Source: Candidatus Aminicenantes bacterium UBA4085 (GTDB lineage: Bacteria; Acidobacteriota; Aminicenantia; Aminicenantales; UBA4085). From it: a stretch of DNA of 14,734 nucleotides. Positions 5,838 to 12,940 of this stretch are shown here, in pieces. Position 1 is the stretch's first letter, and the number at the start of each line of letters is the position of its first letter. The stretch is from the NCBI GenBank assembly GCA_002383325.1, contig DFYJ01000076.1:6509-21242 (forward strand), read 5' to 3'. The notes under the pieces were generated by a model. The model did not search any database and had not been told where the DNA came from. It saw only the letters and a list, made by a program, of their open reading frames with translations. Both the position numbers and the translations under genes were made by a program.

Positions 5838-6595
5838 TCCTGTTCGGCCTGCTGAGCCTGTGCTGGGGCAGCTTCCTCAACGTCGTCATCTACCGGGTGC
5901 CGCTGGGGATGAGCCTGTCCCATCCGCCCTCGACCTGCCCGGCCTGCTTGAAGCGGATCAAGCCGCAGGACAACATCCCGATCCTGTCCTACCTCATGCT
6001 GCGCGGCCGCTGCCGGTCCTGCGGGGTCCGCGTTTCCCCCCGCTATGTCTTCGTCGAGGCCTTGACGCCGGTCGTCATGGTTCTTCTTTTCTTCAAATTC
6101 GGGCTGGGCTGGGCTTTCGCCGTCTTCGCCCTCTTCTCGAGCGCCCTGATCGTCCTGGCCTTCATCGACTACGACCACAAGCTGCTGCCAGACAGGATCG
6201 TCTTCCCGGCGGCGGCGGCGGGCCTCGCCTACGCCTTCTTCCGCCCCGACATGAGCCTGGGCCAAGCGCTCCTGGGGGCCGCCGTGGGCGGAGGCTTCCT
6301 CCTTCTGGTCTTCGGGCTCTACTACCTCATCCGAAGGAAAGAGGGTCTGGGCATGGGCGATGTGACCATGATGGTCATGGTCGGCCTCTACCTGGGCTGG
6401 CCCAAGACCGTCCTGACCCTCATCCTGGGCAGCTTCGCCGGAGCCTTGGCCGGCGGCATCCTCATGGCCGTCCGCAAGAAGGATCTCCAGTTCGCTCTGC
6501 CGTTCGGAACCTTCCTGGCCCCGGCCGCCTACGTCGCCCTGGTCTGGGGCGACCGGATCATCTCGGCCTACTTGAGCCTCTATCCTCATCCGTGA
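5825..6595 (+). CDS. pilD: Type IV prepilin peptidase / N-methyltransferase
   Basis: A 256-residue inner-membrane aspartic protease (A24A family) that cleaves the leader of prepilins after Gly and methylates the new N-terminus. The N-terminal GSFLNVVIYRVP (15-26) and two CxxC pairs (Cys38/41, Cys63/66) mark the bifunctional, zinc-binding form. Catalytic aspartates are Asp115 (FIDYDHKLLPD) and Asp179 in GLGMGD (174-179). Hydrophobic segments fit the usual eight-helix layout. The start at 5825 gives a 13-bp overlap with the preceding gene; the second ATG, three codons on, is an alternative, and neither has a clear ribosome site. Its substrates are probably the PilV/PilW-like proteins encoded on the facing strand, whose leaders end in Gly before Phe. 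Confidence 0.96.
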   Translation: MEAMILFGLLSLCWGSFLNVVIYRVPLGMSLSHPPSTCPACLKRIKPQDNIPILSYLMLRGRCRSCGVRVSPRYVFVEALTPVVMVLLFFKFGLGWAFAVFALFSSALIVLAFIDYDHKLLPDRIVFPAAAAGLAYAFFRPDMSLGQALLGAAVGGGFLLLVFGLYYLIRRKEGLGMGDVTMMVMVGLYLGWPKTVLTLILGSFAGALAGGILMAVRKKDLQFALPFGTFLAPAAYVALVWGDRIISAYLSLYPHP

Positions 6596-6599
6596 GGAT
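6582..6599 (+). terminator. Hairpin over the pilD stop codon
   Basis: ATCCTCA and TGAGGAT form a perfect 7-bp stem with a TCCG loop, and the pilD stop codon TGA opens the second arm. No U tract follows. It probably protects the 3' end or assists the larger inverted repeat just downstream. Confidence 0.35.
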
Positions 6600-6604
6600 T
6601 GAGC

Positions 6605-6657
6605 GATCCGTCAGCTCCCTGCGCCCGACGATTCCCGTCCTCATAGACTGACGGATC
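6605..6657. terminator. 10-bp inverted repeat between convergent operons
   Basis: GATCCGTCAG (6605-6614) and CTGACGGATC (6648-6657) are exact inverse complements with a 33-nt loop. The repeat lies in the 109-bp gap between the ends of pilD and the facing PilX-like gene. The location suggests a bidirectional transcription barrier. It lacks T tracts on either side, so it is not a classical intrinsic terminator. Confidence 0.4.
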
Positions 6658-6704
6658 TGTTGAATCTCACGGCTGAGGACAGCGAAGCGTCGTCCCCGCC
6701 CTGA

Positions 6705-7991
6705 TCAATCCCAGGGCTGCCAGGAGGCGACGATGTAGGTGGTGGAGATGGTCCCGTATTTCTCCCACGCCCCGAGGGACTCGTCGTAGTGGATGCCCGT
6801 CTCCGAGGACATGGTCAGGTAGTTGCAGACCAGCGAGCCGTAGAAATCTCCGTTGGCGGCATAATCGATGGTGGCCTCGGGGACATAGACGACCCCGTAA
6901 AAATCCGAGTTGGCCCGCCAGATCATATTCGTAAAATCAGCCGTGCCCATGATGGCCAGGGCCTTGGGGTCCAGGGTCAGATTGTTCACGGCGGTGTTGG
7001 AGTCCTGCTGGAACGTGCCGTGACCCAGGACGATCTCGACCGTCGAGCCCGGCGTGATCTCCAGAGTCGAATTGGCGTTCATCAGGAAATCGCCGTCGAC
7101 GAAGAGGGTCACGTGGCCCGAGATCGTGACTTTGGAGTTGGTGGCCAGGGTGAAGGACGAGTACGTCCCGCTCTCGGTGATGACCGTGTCCGTCGAGTCC
7201 GTGGTCGTCGTCAGGGCGCCGCGCGGCGGCAGACTCGGCACGGGAAAGGGGGGCAGGGGCTTGGGGGCGTTGAGGGCCGTCTTGTCGCCGGTGATCGTGG
7301 CCGCATTGCGCAGCCGGATGACGTATTCGGGATCGCTGCCGAAGCCGGTGATGGCATCGCCGTGGACGATGGTGTTGTTGAGCAGGACCACGTCCCACTG
7401 GTGGAAGGCGTTGGTCCCGACGTTGCCCAGGCTGCGGTAATTCGCGGGGTCATAGGCGCCGTCGCCGGAATTGTAGCTGTCCGTGTAGGCGTTGCCGTGC
7501 AGATCGAAGCCTTCGTCGCCGAAGATGCCGAAGTCGAAGAAGCTTTGGAAGCCGTGCTCGAGCACGACCCGGACCTTCCGGTCGATGGTCAGATCGCCCG
7601 TCCAGCCGACCCGGCCGATCGCGACAACGACCAGGTCGTCCGTTCCGACCCCGGTCACGGTGACATCCACATCGCCCGCCGCCGTCCCGTCGCTGGTCGT
7701 CACCCCGGTCAGGCTCAACGTCCGGGTCGCGCCCTCGCCGGCCCAGGAGGCGATGCTGCCGTAGTTGAGCTCCCAGATGGCCCGGTCGACGCCGGCCTCA
7801 GCCAGGGACTGGGCGGCCAGCTCGCGAAAGTCCTTCTCCGTCAGCCGGTGATTGCTGCTGACGCGCACCAGAGTCGGGACAGCCAGCATGGTCAGGACCA
7901 GGACGGCCAGCAGGGAGATGAACATGACCGTACCGCGGCGGCCCGGACGCACGGGACTCCGGCCGGGGGGGGCGGGACGCCGCCTTTTCAT
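6705..7991 (-). CDS. PilX-like pilus assembly protein with beta-rich DUF7305-type C-terminal region
   Basis: A 428-residue protein, last in the minor-pilin operon. After a basic, proline-rich leader (1-20) a single hydrophobic helix (VMFISLLAVLVLTMLAVPTL, 22-41) precedes an amphipathic part (FRELAAQSLAEAGVDRAIWE), the usual PilX N-terminal pattern. A possible cleavage point is Gly20-Thr21, but position +5 is Ile25, not the Glu of true pilins. From about residue 250 the chain is Thr/Ser/Asn-rich and strand-like, with VTLFVDGDFLMNANSTLEI, SDFYGVVYVPEATIDYAANG and GDFYGSLVCNYL then IHYDESL. This matches the DUF7305-type beta-solenoid end seen on PilX-like proteins. The ATG at 7991 overlaps the preceding gene by ATGA; the frame is open to 8375, but that part overlaps the PilW-like gene and is not coding here. 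It is likely a pilus-tip or adhesin-like minor subunit. Confidence 0.82.
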   Translation of the reverse strand: MKRRRPAPPGRSPVRPGRRGTVMFISLLAVLVLTMLAVPTLVRVSSNHRLTEKDFRELAAQSLAEAGVDRAIWELNYGSIASWAGEGATRTLSLTGVTTSDGTAAGDVDVTVTGVGTDDLVVVAIGRVGWTGDLTIDRKVRVVLEHGFQSFFDFGIFGDEGFDLHGNAYTDSYNSGDGAYDPANYRSLGNVGTNAFHQWDVVLLNNTIVHGDAITGFGSDPEYVIRLRNAATITGDKTALNAPKPLPPFPVPSLPPRGALTTTTDSTDTVITESGTYSSFTLATNSKVTISGHVTLFVDGDFLMNANSTLEITPGSTVEIVLGHGTFQQDSNTAVNNLTLDPKALAIMGTADFTNMIWRANSDFYGVVYVPEATIDYAANGDFYGSLVCNYLTMSSETGIHYDESLGAWEKYGTISTTYIVASWQPWD

Positions 7992-8602
7992 GAGGCAACC
8001 TCCGGGGCCACCGGGCGGTTGCGGAGCTTGAACTGGGAGCCGACCCCTTCGCGCAGCGTCCGTCCGGAGCCCCCCAGGGAAGCGGACAGGCTGACGCTGA
8101 CGGAGACGGCGTCGGCAAATCCCGCGGTCAGGACGGCGCCTGAGGCGTCGAGGTAGGCGGCCGTGAAGCGGCTGACATTGTCCCCAAGGAAGCGGCTGGA
8201 ATCGCTGCGGATGCTCACGCCGGCCAGAGCGTCGAAGGATCGCTGCAGCTTGCCGTTGACCAAACGGTAAACGGCGTAGTCGAAGGAAGCTTCCGGATCG
8301 ACCCAGGTGCCGTCCGCGGCGACGGAAGGAATCTTGAGGATCAGGACGGAGGAGGAAGCGGTCAGCGTTCCCCACGAAGCCGCCACCCCGACGGCCGAAT
8401 GGATGTCGCGGCCCAGCCAGGCCAGAGGATGGCGGACGTCCTCCTGGAGGTCGACCGAGAGGCTCTGGTCGTTGAGGGTCGACTGGGCCTTAACGTAGAA
8501 TCCCATGACCGCCGCCAGGACGACGGCCAGGACCAGCAGGGAGATGATCATCTCGATCAAGCTGAATCCCCGGCCGCCGGAAACCCGTGAGCGCGGTCTC
8601 AT
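7988..8602 (-). CDS. PilW-like minor pilin (prepilin-type N-terminal cleavage site)
   Basis: A 204-residue type IV minor pilin. The 12-residue leader ends at Gly12, and the mature protein starts FSLIEMIISLLVLAVVLAAV, with the Glu at position +5 needed for methylation and assembly. The hydrophobic helix is followed by a globular part beginning with LQEDVRHPLAWLGRDI, a typical PilW pattern (a helix carrying 'QEDVR..L..L.RDI'). The C-terminal half is Ser/Ala-rich with beta character. The start codon overlaps the stop of the PilV-like gene by ATGA, and its own stop overlaps the PilX-like start in the same way, so the three genes are tightly coupled. It would be processed by the prepilin peptidase encoded opposite. 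Exact equivalence to PilW rather than GspJ rests on gene order and helix pattern. Confidence 0.88.
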   Translation of the reverse strand: MRPRSRVSGGRGFSLIEMIISLLVLAVVLAAVMGFYVKAQSTLNDQSLSVDLQEDVRHPLAWLGRDIHSAVGVAASWGTLTASSSVLILKIPSVAADGTWVDPEASFDYAVYRLVNGKLQRSFDALAGVSIRSDSSRFLGDNVSRFTAAYLDASGAVLTAGFADAVSVSVSLSASLGGSGRTLREGVGSQFKLRNRPVAPEVAS

Positions 8603-9012
8603 ATCCGATTGATTCCTTTCCTGGTCATGTAGGTCACAAGGGTCTTGTTGCAGGCGGCCCCGCGGTAGGTCCAGCGGACTCCGATGGTGACTTTCTTGAT
8701 GTCGTTTCCCGGTCCGGCTTCGACAGCCAGGATGCCCGTCCCGCCCGGCAGACCAGTCAGATCGTTGTCGCTGAACGAAGTGCCCAGGCCGGCGATCGAG
8801 TCGAAGGGCAGGGACCGCACCGCTTCCATCTTCTCCTGCACGATTTGGGTGGCCAGGGCTGCCTGACGGGCCCGGGCTACGGCCCCATAGCCATAGAGGA
8901 AGACGGAGATCAGGGTTAGAAGCATGATGGCCAGGATGGTCACAGCGACCATGGCCTCCAGGATTCCGAACCCGGGGCGGGGTTTCGTCCTTTTCGCCGT
9001 CCTACGCCGCAA
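8599..9012 (-). CDS. PilV-like minor pilin, TTG start
   Basis: A 137-residue minor pilin, first of the three-gene operon. With a TTG start at 9012, the basic leader of 14 residues ends in Gly14, and the mature protein begins FGILEAMVAVTILAIMLLTL, with Glu19 at +5. The segment ARARQAALATQIVQEKMEAV (about 48-67) is the helix typical of PilV/GspI proteins, which carry a conserved 'A..LAQ..ME..R' pattern. The longer frame could start at GTG 9069, but TTG has AAAGGAG 8 nt upstream, and a GATAAT -10-like box at 9043-9038 would put the RNA start between the two. I therefore prefer 9012. It should be cleaved by the prepilin peptidase and form part of the pilus priming complex with the PilW- and PilX-like products. 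Confidence 0.87.
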   Translation of the reverse strand: MRRRTAKRTKPRPGFGILEAMVAVTILAIMLLTLISVFLYGYGAVARARQAALATQIVQEKMEAVRSLPFDSIAGLGTSFSDNDLTGLPGGTGILAVEAGPGNDIKKVTIGVRWTYRGAACNKTLVTYMTRKGINRI

Positions 9013-9100
9013 GCGGATTTCTCCTTTGATCATCTTCATTATCGGCCTAGGGAAGAGCTTTTTCCTCACCTCAGGGGGTGATCCGGCGGGGGTATTCGTG

Positions 9101-9127
9101 TGGTCCGGGGAGGAATCCCCCGGACCA
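9101..9127. repeat. Perfect 10-bp GC-rich palindrome between divergent operons
   Basis: TGGTCCGGGG (9101-9110) and CCCCGGACCA (9118-9127) are exact inverse complements around a 7-nt loop. The element lies between the divergent pilin operon (start 9012) and the glycosyltransferase-like operon (start 9181), 15 bp before the latter's -35. No gene ends here, so a terminator role is unlikely; an operator for a dimeric regulator or a leftover mRNA hairpin is possible. Confidence 0.45.
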
Positions 9128-9141
9128 GGCGGACGACCCGT

Positions 9142-9171
9142 TTGAACTGCCGCCGGGGAATGTGGTATTGC
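9142..9171 (+). promoter_or_regulatory. Extended -10 promoter for the GT-C/AsnB operon
   Basis: TTGAAC (9142-9147), 18-bp spacer, then TATTGC (9166-9171), preceded by the TGn extension (TGG). Nine nucleotides separate the -10 from the ATG at 9181, so the mRNA would start at or within about 3 nt of the start codon. There is no Shine-Dalgarno. The -10 match is moderate (four of six). Confidence 0.45.
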
Positions 9172-9180
9172 TTTAGAGCC

Positions 9181-11025
9181 ATGCCGTCCGAAAAGCGCTC
9201 CACCTTGACCGTCATCTTCCTGATTTCAGGGATGTTCCTGGGCTTCGGACTGTTCGCCAACATCCCCGCCCTCTACCAGGGCTTCCTGGTCGGCGACCAG
9301 GCCGTCTATTACATGATGGCCCAGAGCCTGGCTTTCGACGGCGACCTGGAGTACACGACGCGGGATCTGATCCGCTACAACGAGGACTTCTGGGCCGGCC
9401 CGAACGGGATCTTCCTCAAGAAGGTGGTCAAGGACGGGCGGGAACGCCTTTACTATGCCAAGTCGTTCGCCTACTCCCTGTTCGCCGCGCCCTTCGTCCG
9501 CCTGCTCGGGCCGGGCGGCCCGCTGACCTTCAACGCACTGCTTCTCTTCCTCATCCTCCTCATGGGCTGGAATCACTTCGCCCTGGCCAACAGCCCGGGC
9601 CAAGCCCTGGGCAAGATGGCCGCCTACCTCGGCGCCTCGGTCGCTTTCCTCTATGCCCTGTGGATGACGCCCGAGCTCTTCAACATGTTCCTGGTCTTCG
9701 CCGTCCTTTTCCTGTGGAGATACAAGTCCGAAGCCCGCAGGGCCCGGGCCGCAGCGACGGCGGACGCGGGCTCCGGGCAGACCCCCGGTCCATGGAATCG
9801 CTTCCTGCTGTCCGGTCGCTCGGACTACCTGGCCGCCGTCGCGGCCGGGCTGGTCGTCTTCTCCAAGCCGACCAACATTGTCCTGACCGCGCCCCTTTTC
9901 CTGTCCACCCTCCTGGTGGGGAAGAAATTCTGGAAGGCGGTGGCCCTGGGCCTCGTCCTGGTGCTCACGGCGGCCGTCCTCTTCGCCGCCAACCTGGCCT
10001 GGACGACCGAGTGGAACTACCAGGGCGGGATGCGCAAGAGCTTCGCCGGCCATTTCCCCCTGGAGACCAAGGACGTCGGGTTCGACACCGTCGGCTCGAA
10101 CCCCATGACGACCGACGGCTATTTCGACCGGATCAAGGGCACCATCGGGCTCCTGCCGCACAATATCTTCTGGTACGTCTTCGGCCGGTTCACCGGCCTG
10201 GCCTGGTATTTCTTCCCCGCCCTGCTCTATCTCGGGCTGTTCCTGCGCGGCCGCAAGAGCCTGGACGCCTGGCTCATCCTGGCCGCCGCGGCCGGCCAGA
10301 TCCTGGTCTATCTGGTCATGATGCCGGACAACTACGGCGGCGGCGGCGGCTCCATGGCCAACCGCTACTTCATGAACATCTACCCGATGCTGCTGTTCCT
10401 GCCGGACATCCGGATGCGGCCTCGCGAGACGGTCTGGCCCTGGCTGGCGGCGGCCGTTTTCGTCGCCCCCATCCTTCTCTCGCCCTTGGCCACGACTCAA
10501 GATCCCTCGGCCCACGCCAGGCGCTTCCCCTATACGCTGCTTCCGGTCGAGTCCACCCTCATCAACGACCTGCCGACGAACACCAATCCGGCCCGTTTCC
10601 GGCAACGCTGGGGCATGCCCTACTTCGACGACCGGTTCCTCTATTTCCTCAACGACAACTTCAACGACAAGCACCGCGAGGAAAACGGCTGGTGGACCTA
10701 CGCCGACCGGACGGCCGACATGGTCCTTCGGACTTTCTTCCCGGTCCGCGAGGTCGTCGTCCATCTTCAGAACAATCCCCGCCAGGACAACGAGATCACG
10801 GTCCGGCTGGACGGGAAGACGCAGAGGATCCTGCTGCAGCCGATGCAGAAGGGCGAGCTGCGGTTTTCCGTCGGCGGCGGATTCCGGATCTCCCAGAGCC
10901 ACCAATATCGCTTCAAGGTCCGGGCGGCCAAGGGCTCCATCCCCTACCACGAGATCCCGGGCAGCGACGAGAAGCGCCATTTGGGCGTCTACTTCGAGCT
11001 CGAGCTCATCCCCGGGGCCCGCTGA
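9181..11025 (+). CDS. GT-C-like multi-pass membrane protein, putative glycosyltransferase
   Basis: A 614-residue polytopic inner-membrane protein. Hydrophobic segments are seen at about residues 9-31 and then repeatedly to about 450 (for example FNALLLFLILLMGWNHFAL, YLAAVAAGLVVFSKPTNIVL, FWKAVALGLVLVLTAAVLFA, WYFFPALLYLGLFL, VWPWLAAAVFVAPILLSPLA), around nine or ten in all. The first outside loop begins GFLVGDQAVYYMMAQSLA and continues with acidic residues (DGDLEY), the place where GT-C enzymes hold their catalytic Asp/Glu. The last 160 residues are soluble and strand-rich, beginning near FNDNFNDKHREENGWW. GT-C enzymes move sugars from lipid carriers outside the membrane. The acceptor is unknown. 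The frame extends to 9100, but the extended -10 box at 9163-9171 and the hydrophobic start favour ATG 9181. It is 1 bp before the asparagine-synthase-like gene. Confidence 0.78.
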   Translation: MPSEKRSTLTVIFLISGMFLGFGLFANIPALYQGFLVGDQAVYYMMAQSLAFDGDLEYTTRDLIRYNEDFWAGPNGIFLKKVVKDGRERLYYAKSFAYSLFAAPFVRLLGPGGPLTFNALLLFLILLMGWNHFALANSPGQALGKMAAYLGASVAFLYALWMTPELFNMFLVFAVLFLWRYKSEARRARAAATADAGSGQTPGPWNRFLLSGRSDYLAAVAAGLVVFSKPTNIVLTAPLFLSTLLVGKKFWKAVALGLVLVLTAAVLFAANLAWTTEWNYQGGMRKSFAGHFPLETKDVGFDTVGSNPMTTDGYFDRIKGTIGLLPHNIFWYVFGRFTGLAWYFFPALLYLGLFLRGRKSLDAWLILAAAAGQILVYLVMMPDNYGGGGGSMANRYFMNIYPMLLFLPDIRMRPRETVWPWLAAAVFVAPILLSPLATTQDPSAHARRFPYTLLPVESTLINDLPTNTNPARFRQRWGMPYFDDRFLYFLNDNFNDKHREENGWWTYADRTADMVLRTFFPVREVVVHLQNNPRQDNEITVRLDGKTQRILLQPMQKGELRFSVGGGFRISQSHQYRFKVRAAKGSIPYHEIPGSDEKRHLGVYFELELIPGAR

Positions 11026-11026
11026 G

Positions 11027-12934
11027 ATGTGCGGCATCTGCGGCCTGGCCCGGCCCGCGGCGGGGGCCTCGCCCGTGCCCGAGGACCTCGTCGTCCGGAT
11101 GTGCCGGACCATCGTCCACCGCGGCCCCGACGACGAGGGCGTCTACGTCGACGAGCGGGTCGGCCTGGGCAACCGCCGCTTGAGCATCATCGACCTGATC
11201 ACGGGGCACCAGCCCCTGTCCAACGAGGACGGCTCGGTCTGGATCGCCTACAACGGCGAGGCCTACAACTTCGCCGAAGTCCGCGACGAGCTGATCGCCC
11301 GCGGCCACGCCATGGTCACCAAGTCCGACACCGAGACCCTGGTCCACGCTTACGAGGAGTGGGGCGCGCCGGGCTTCCTGGACCGCTTTCGGGGCATGTT
11401 CGCTTTCGCCCTGTGGGACAAGCGGGTGGGGAGCCTGCTGCTCTTCCGCGACAGGGTCGGGATCAAGCCGCTCTACTACACCCTGACCCCCGGCGGGACG
11501 CTGGTCTTCGGCTCGGAGATCAAGACCATCCTGATCCACCCCTCGGTCGAGCGGGAGCTGGAGCCGCGGGCCCTGGACCTGTTCCTGACCCTGGAATACA
11601 TCCCGGCCCCCTGGTCCATCTTCAAGGGCATCCACAAGCTCCCGGCCGGGCATTACCTGGAGTACCGCGACGGGAAGGTCACGATCCGCAGGTATTGGGA
11701 CGTCGAGCCTCCGGCCGACCCCGCGGCCGCGGCCAAGCCCGTCGACATCCCGGCCCTCTGCGATGAGCTCTACGCCCTGCTCAAGGAGAGCGTCAAGCTG
11801 CGTTTGGTCAGCGATGTGCCCCTGGGGGCTTTCCTCAGCGGCGGCATCGACTCCTCGACCATCGTGGCCCTGATGCGCGAGCTGGGAGCCTCGCCGTTGA
11901 AGACCTTCTCGATCGGGTTCGCCGACCAGACCTACAACGAGCTCGGCCACGCCCGCCGCATCGCCGAGCTGTTCGGGACGGAGCACGAGGAGTTCATCAT
12001 CGAGCCGCGGGCCCTGGAGCTGACGGAGAAGCTCATCCGCCACCTGGACGAGCCGCTGGGGGACTTCTCCATCTTCCCGACCTATCTCGTGTCGAAGATG
12101 ACCCGGGCCCACGCCACGGTGGCCCTTTCCGGCGACGGCGGCGACGAGCTCTTTGCCGGCTACGAGCACTATCAAGCCCAACGGTTGGCCCGGACGTTCG
12201 GCGTCCCGCTGAGCGGGCGGGCCGCGGGAGCCGTCGTTTCGCGCCTCCACCCCTCGGACAAGAAGAAGGGCACTTGGAACAAGCTGCGCCGCTTCACCCA
12301 AGGCTTCGACCACGAGGCCCGTCTGCGGCACATGCGTTGGATGATGTTCCTCAGCGGGCGGGACAAGCGGCGTCTCTACGCGCCCGGGCTGATGGAGTCC
12401 TTGGGCGGCATCCCCGCCCTGGACGCGGATGAGCCGTTCGCAGGTCTCTACGACAAGGCGGGCCGGTTCGACGACACGACCGGCGAGCTCTACCTCGATC
12501 TGAAGGCCTACCTGGTCGACGACATCATGGTCAAAGTCGACCGCATGAGCATGGCCGTCTCGCTGGAGGCCCGCGAGCCGCTCCTGGACCACAAGCTGGT
12601 CGAATTCGCTTTCCGCCTGCCGGGCGACCTCAAACTGCGGGGCGGGCAGACCAAGTGGATCCTGAAGAAGACCATGGAGCGGGTCCTGCCGGCCGAGAAC
12701 GTCTGGCGGAGCAAGGAAGGCTTCAGCATCCCCATCAAGCACTGGCTGAAGACCGACCTGCGCGGGCTGATGGAGGATGTCCTGGCCGAGGACAAGCTGC
12801 GGAGAGACGGGCTGTTCAACCCGGCCCCGGTCCAGGCCATGATCAAGGCTCATCTCGCGGGCCGCGAGAACTACAGCCACCAGCTATGGGCCTTGATGGT
12901 CTTCCAGATCTGGAAATCCACCTACCTGGGCTAA
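11027..12934 (+). CDS. asnB: Glutamine-hydrolysing asparagine synthase-like amidotransferase
   Basis: A 635-residue cytoplasmic two-domain enzyme. The N-terminal Ntn glutaminase has Cys2 as nucleophile directly after the start Met (MCGICG), then HRGPDDEG (31-38), RRLSIID (50-56), NGEAYN (76-81) and Asp101, all used to bind glutamine. The C-terminal synthetase domain has the ATP pyrophosphatase loop SGGIDSS at 271-277 and the later LSGDGGDELFAGY. The usual reaction is ATP + aspartate + glutamine to asparagine + glutamate. It is longer than E. coli AsnB (554) and similar in size to Bacillus-type AsnB and to amidotransferases found in exopolysaccharide or exosortase loci, so it may amidate a glycan or peptide acid instead. 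The gene starts 1 bp after a GT-C-like gene and ends with tandem TAA codons. The symbol denotes family only. Confidence 0.93.
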   Translation: MCGICGLARPAAGASPVPEDLVVRMCRTIVHRGPDDEGVYVDERVGLGNRRLSIIDLITGHQPLSNEDGSVWIAYNGEAYNFAEVRDELIARGHAMVTKSDTETLVHAYEEWGAPGFLDRFRGMFAFALWDKRVGSLLLFRDRVGIKPLYYTLTPGGTLVFGSEIKTILIHPSVERELEPRALDLFLTLEYIPAPWSIFKGIHKLPAGHYLEYRDGKVTIRRYWDVEPPADPAAAAKPVDIPALCDELYALLKESVKLRLVSDVPLGAFLSGGIDSSTIVALMRELGASPLKTFSIGFADQTYNELGHARRIAELFGTEHEEFIIEPRALELTEKLIRHLDEPLGDFSIFPTYLVSKMTRAHATVALSGDGGDELFAGYEHYQAQRLARTFGVPLSGRAAGAVVSRLHPSDKKKGTWNKLRRFTQGFDHEARLRHMRWMMFLSGRDKRRLYAPGLMESLGGIPALDADEPFAGLYDKAGRFDDTTGELYLDLKAYLVDDIMVKVDRMSMAVSLEAREPLLDHKLVEFAFRLPGDLKLRGGQTKWILKKTMERVLPAENVWRSKEGFSIPIKHWLKTDLRGLMEDVLAEDKLRRDGLFNPAPVQAMIKAHLAGRENYSHQLWALMVFQIWKSTYLG

Positions 12935-12940
12935 TAAGCC

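Noticed and set aside
7992..8375. N-terminal extension of the PilX-like protein
   Set aside because: It overlaps the PilW-like gene in another frame and lacks sense; the ATG at 7991 with an ATGA overlap matches the other genes of the operon.
9226..11112. 628-codon open frame on the minus strand
   Set aside because: It lies wholly opposite the GT-C-like gene, is made of Gly/Glu/Asp/Gln-rich low-complexity sequence with no family motif, and reflects the rarity of stop codons in GC-rich codon-biased DNA.
11006..12880. 624-codon open frame on the minus strand
   Set aside because: It is the mirror of the asparagine-synthase gene, whose catalytic motifs are complete; the minus frame shows no recognisable domain.
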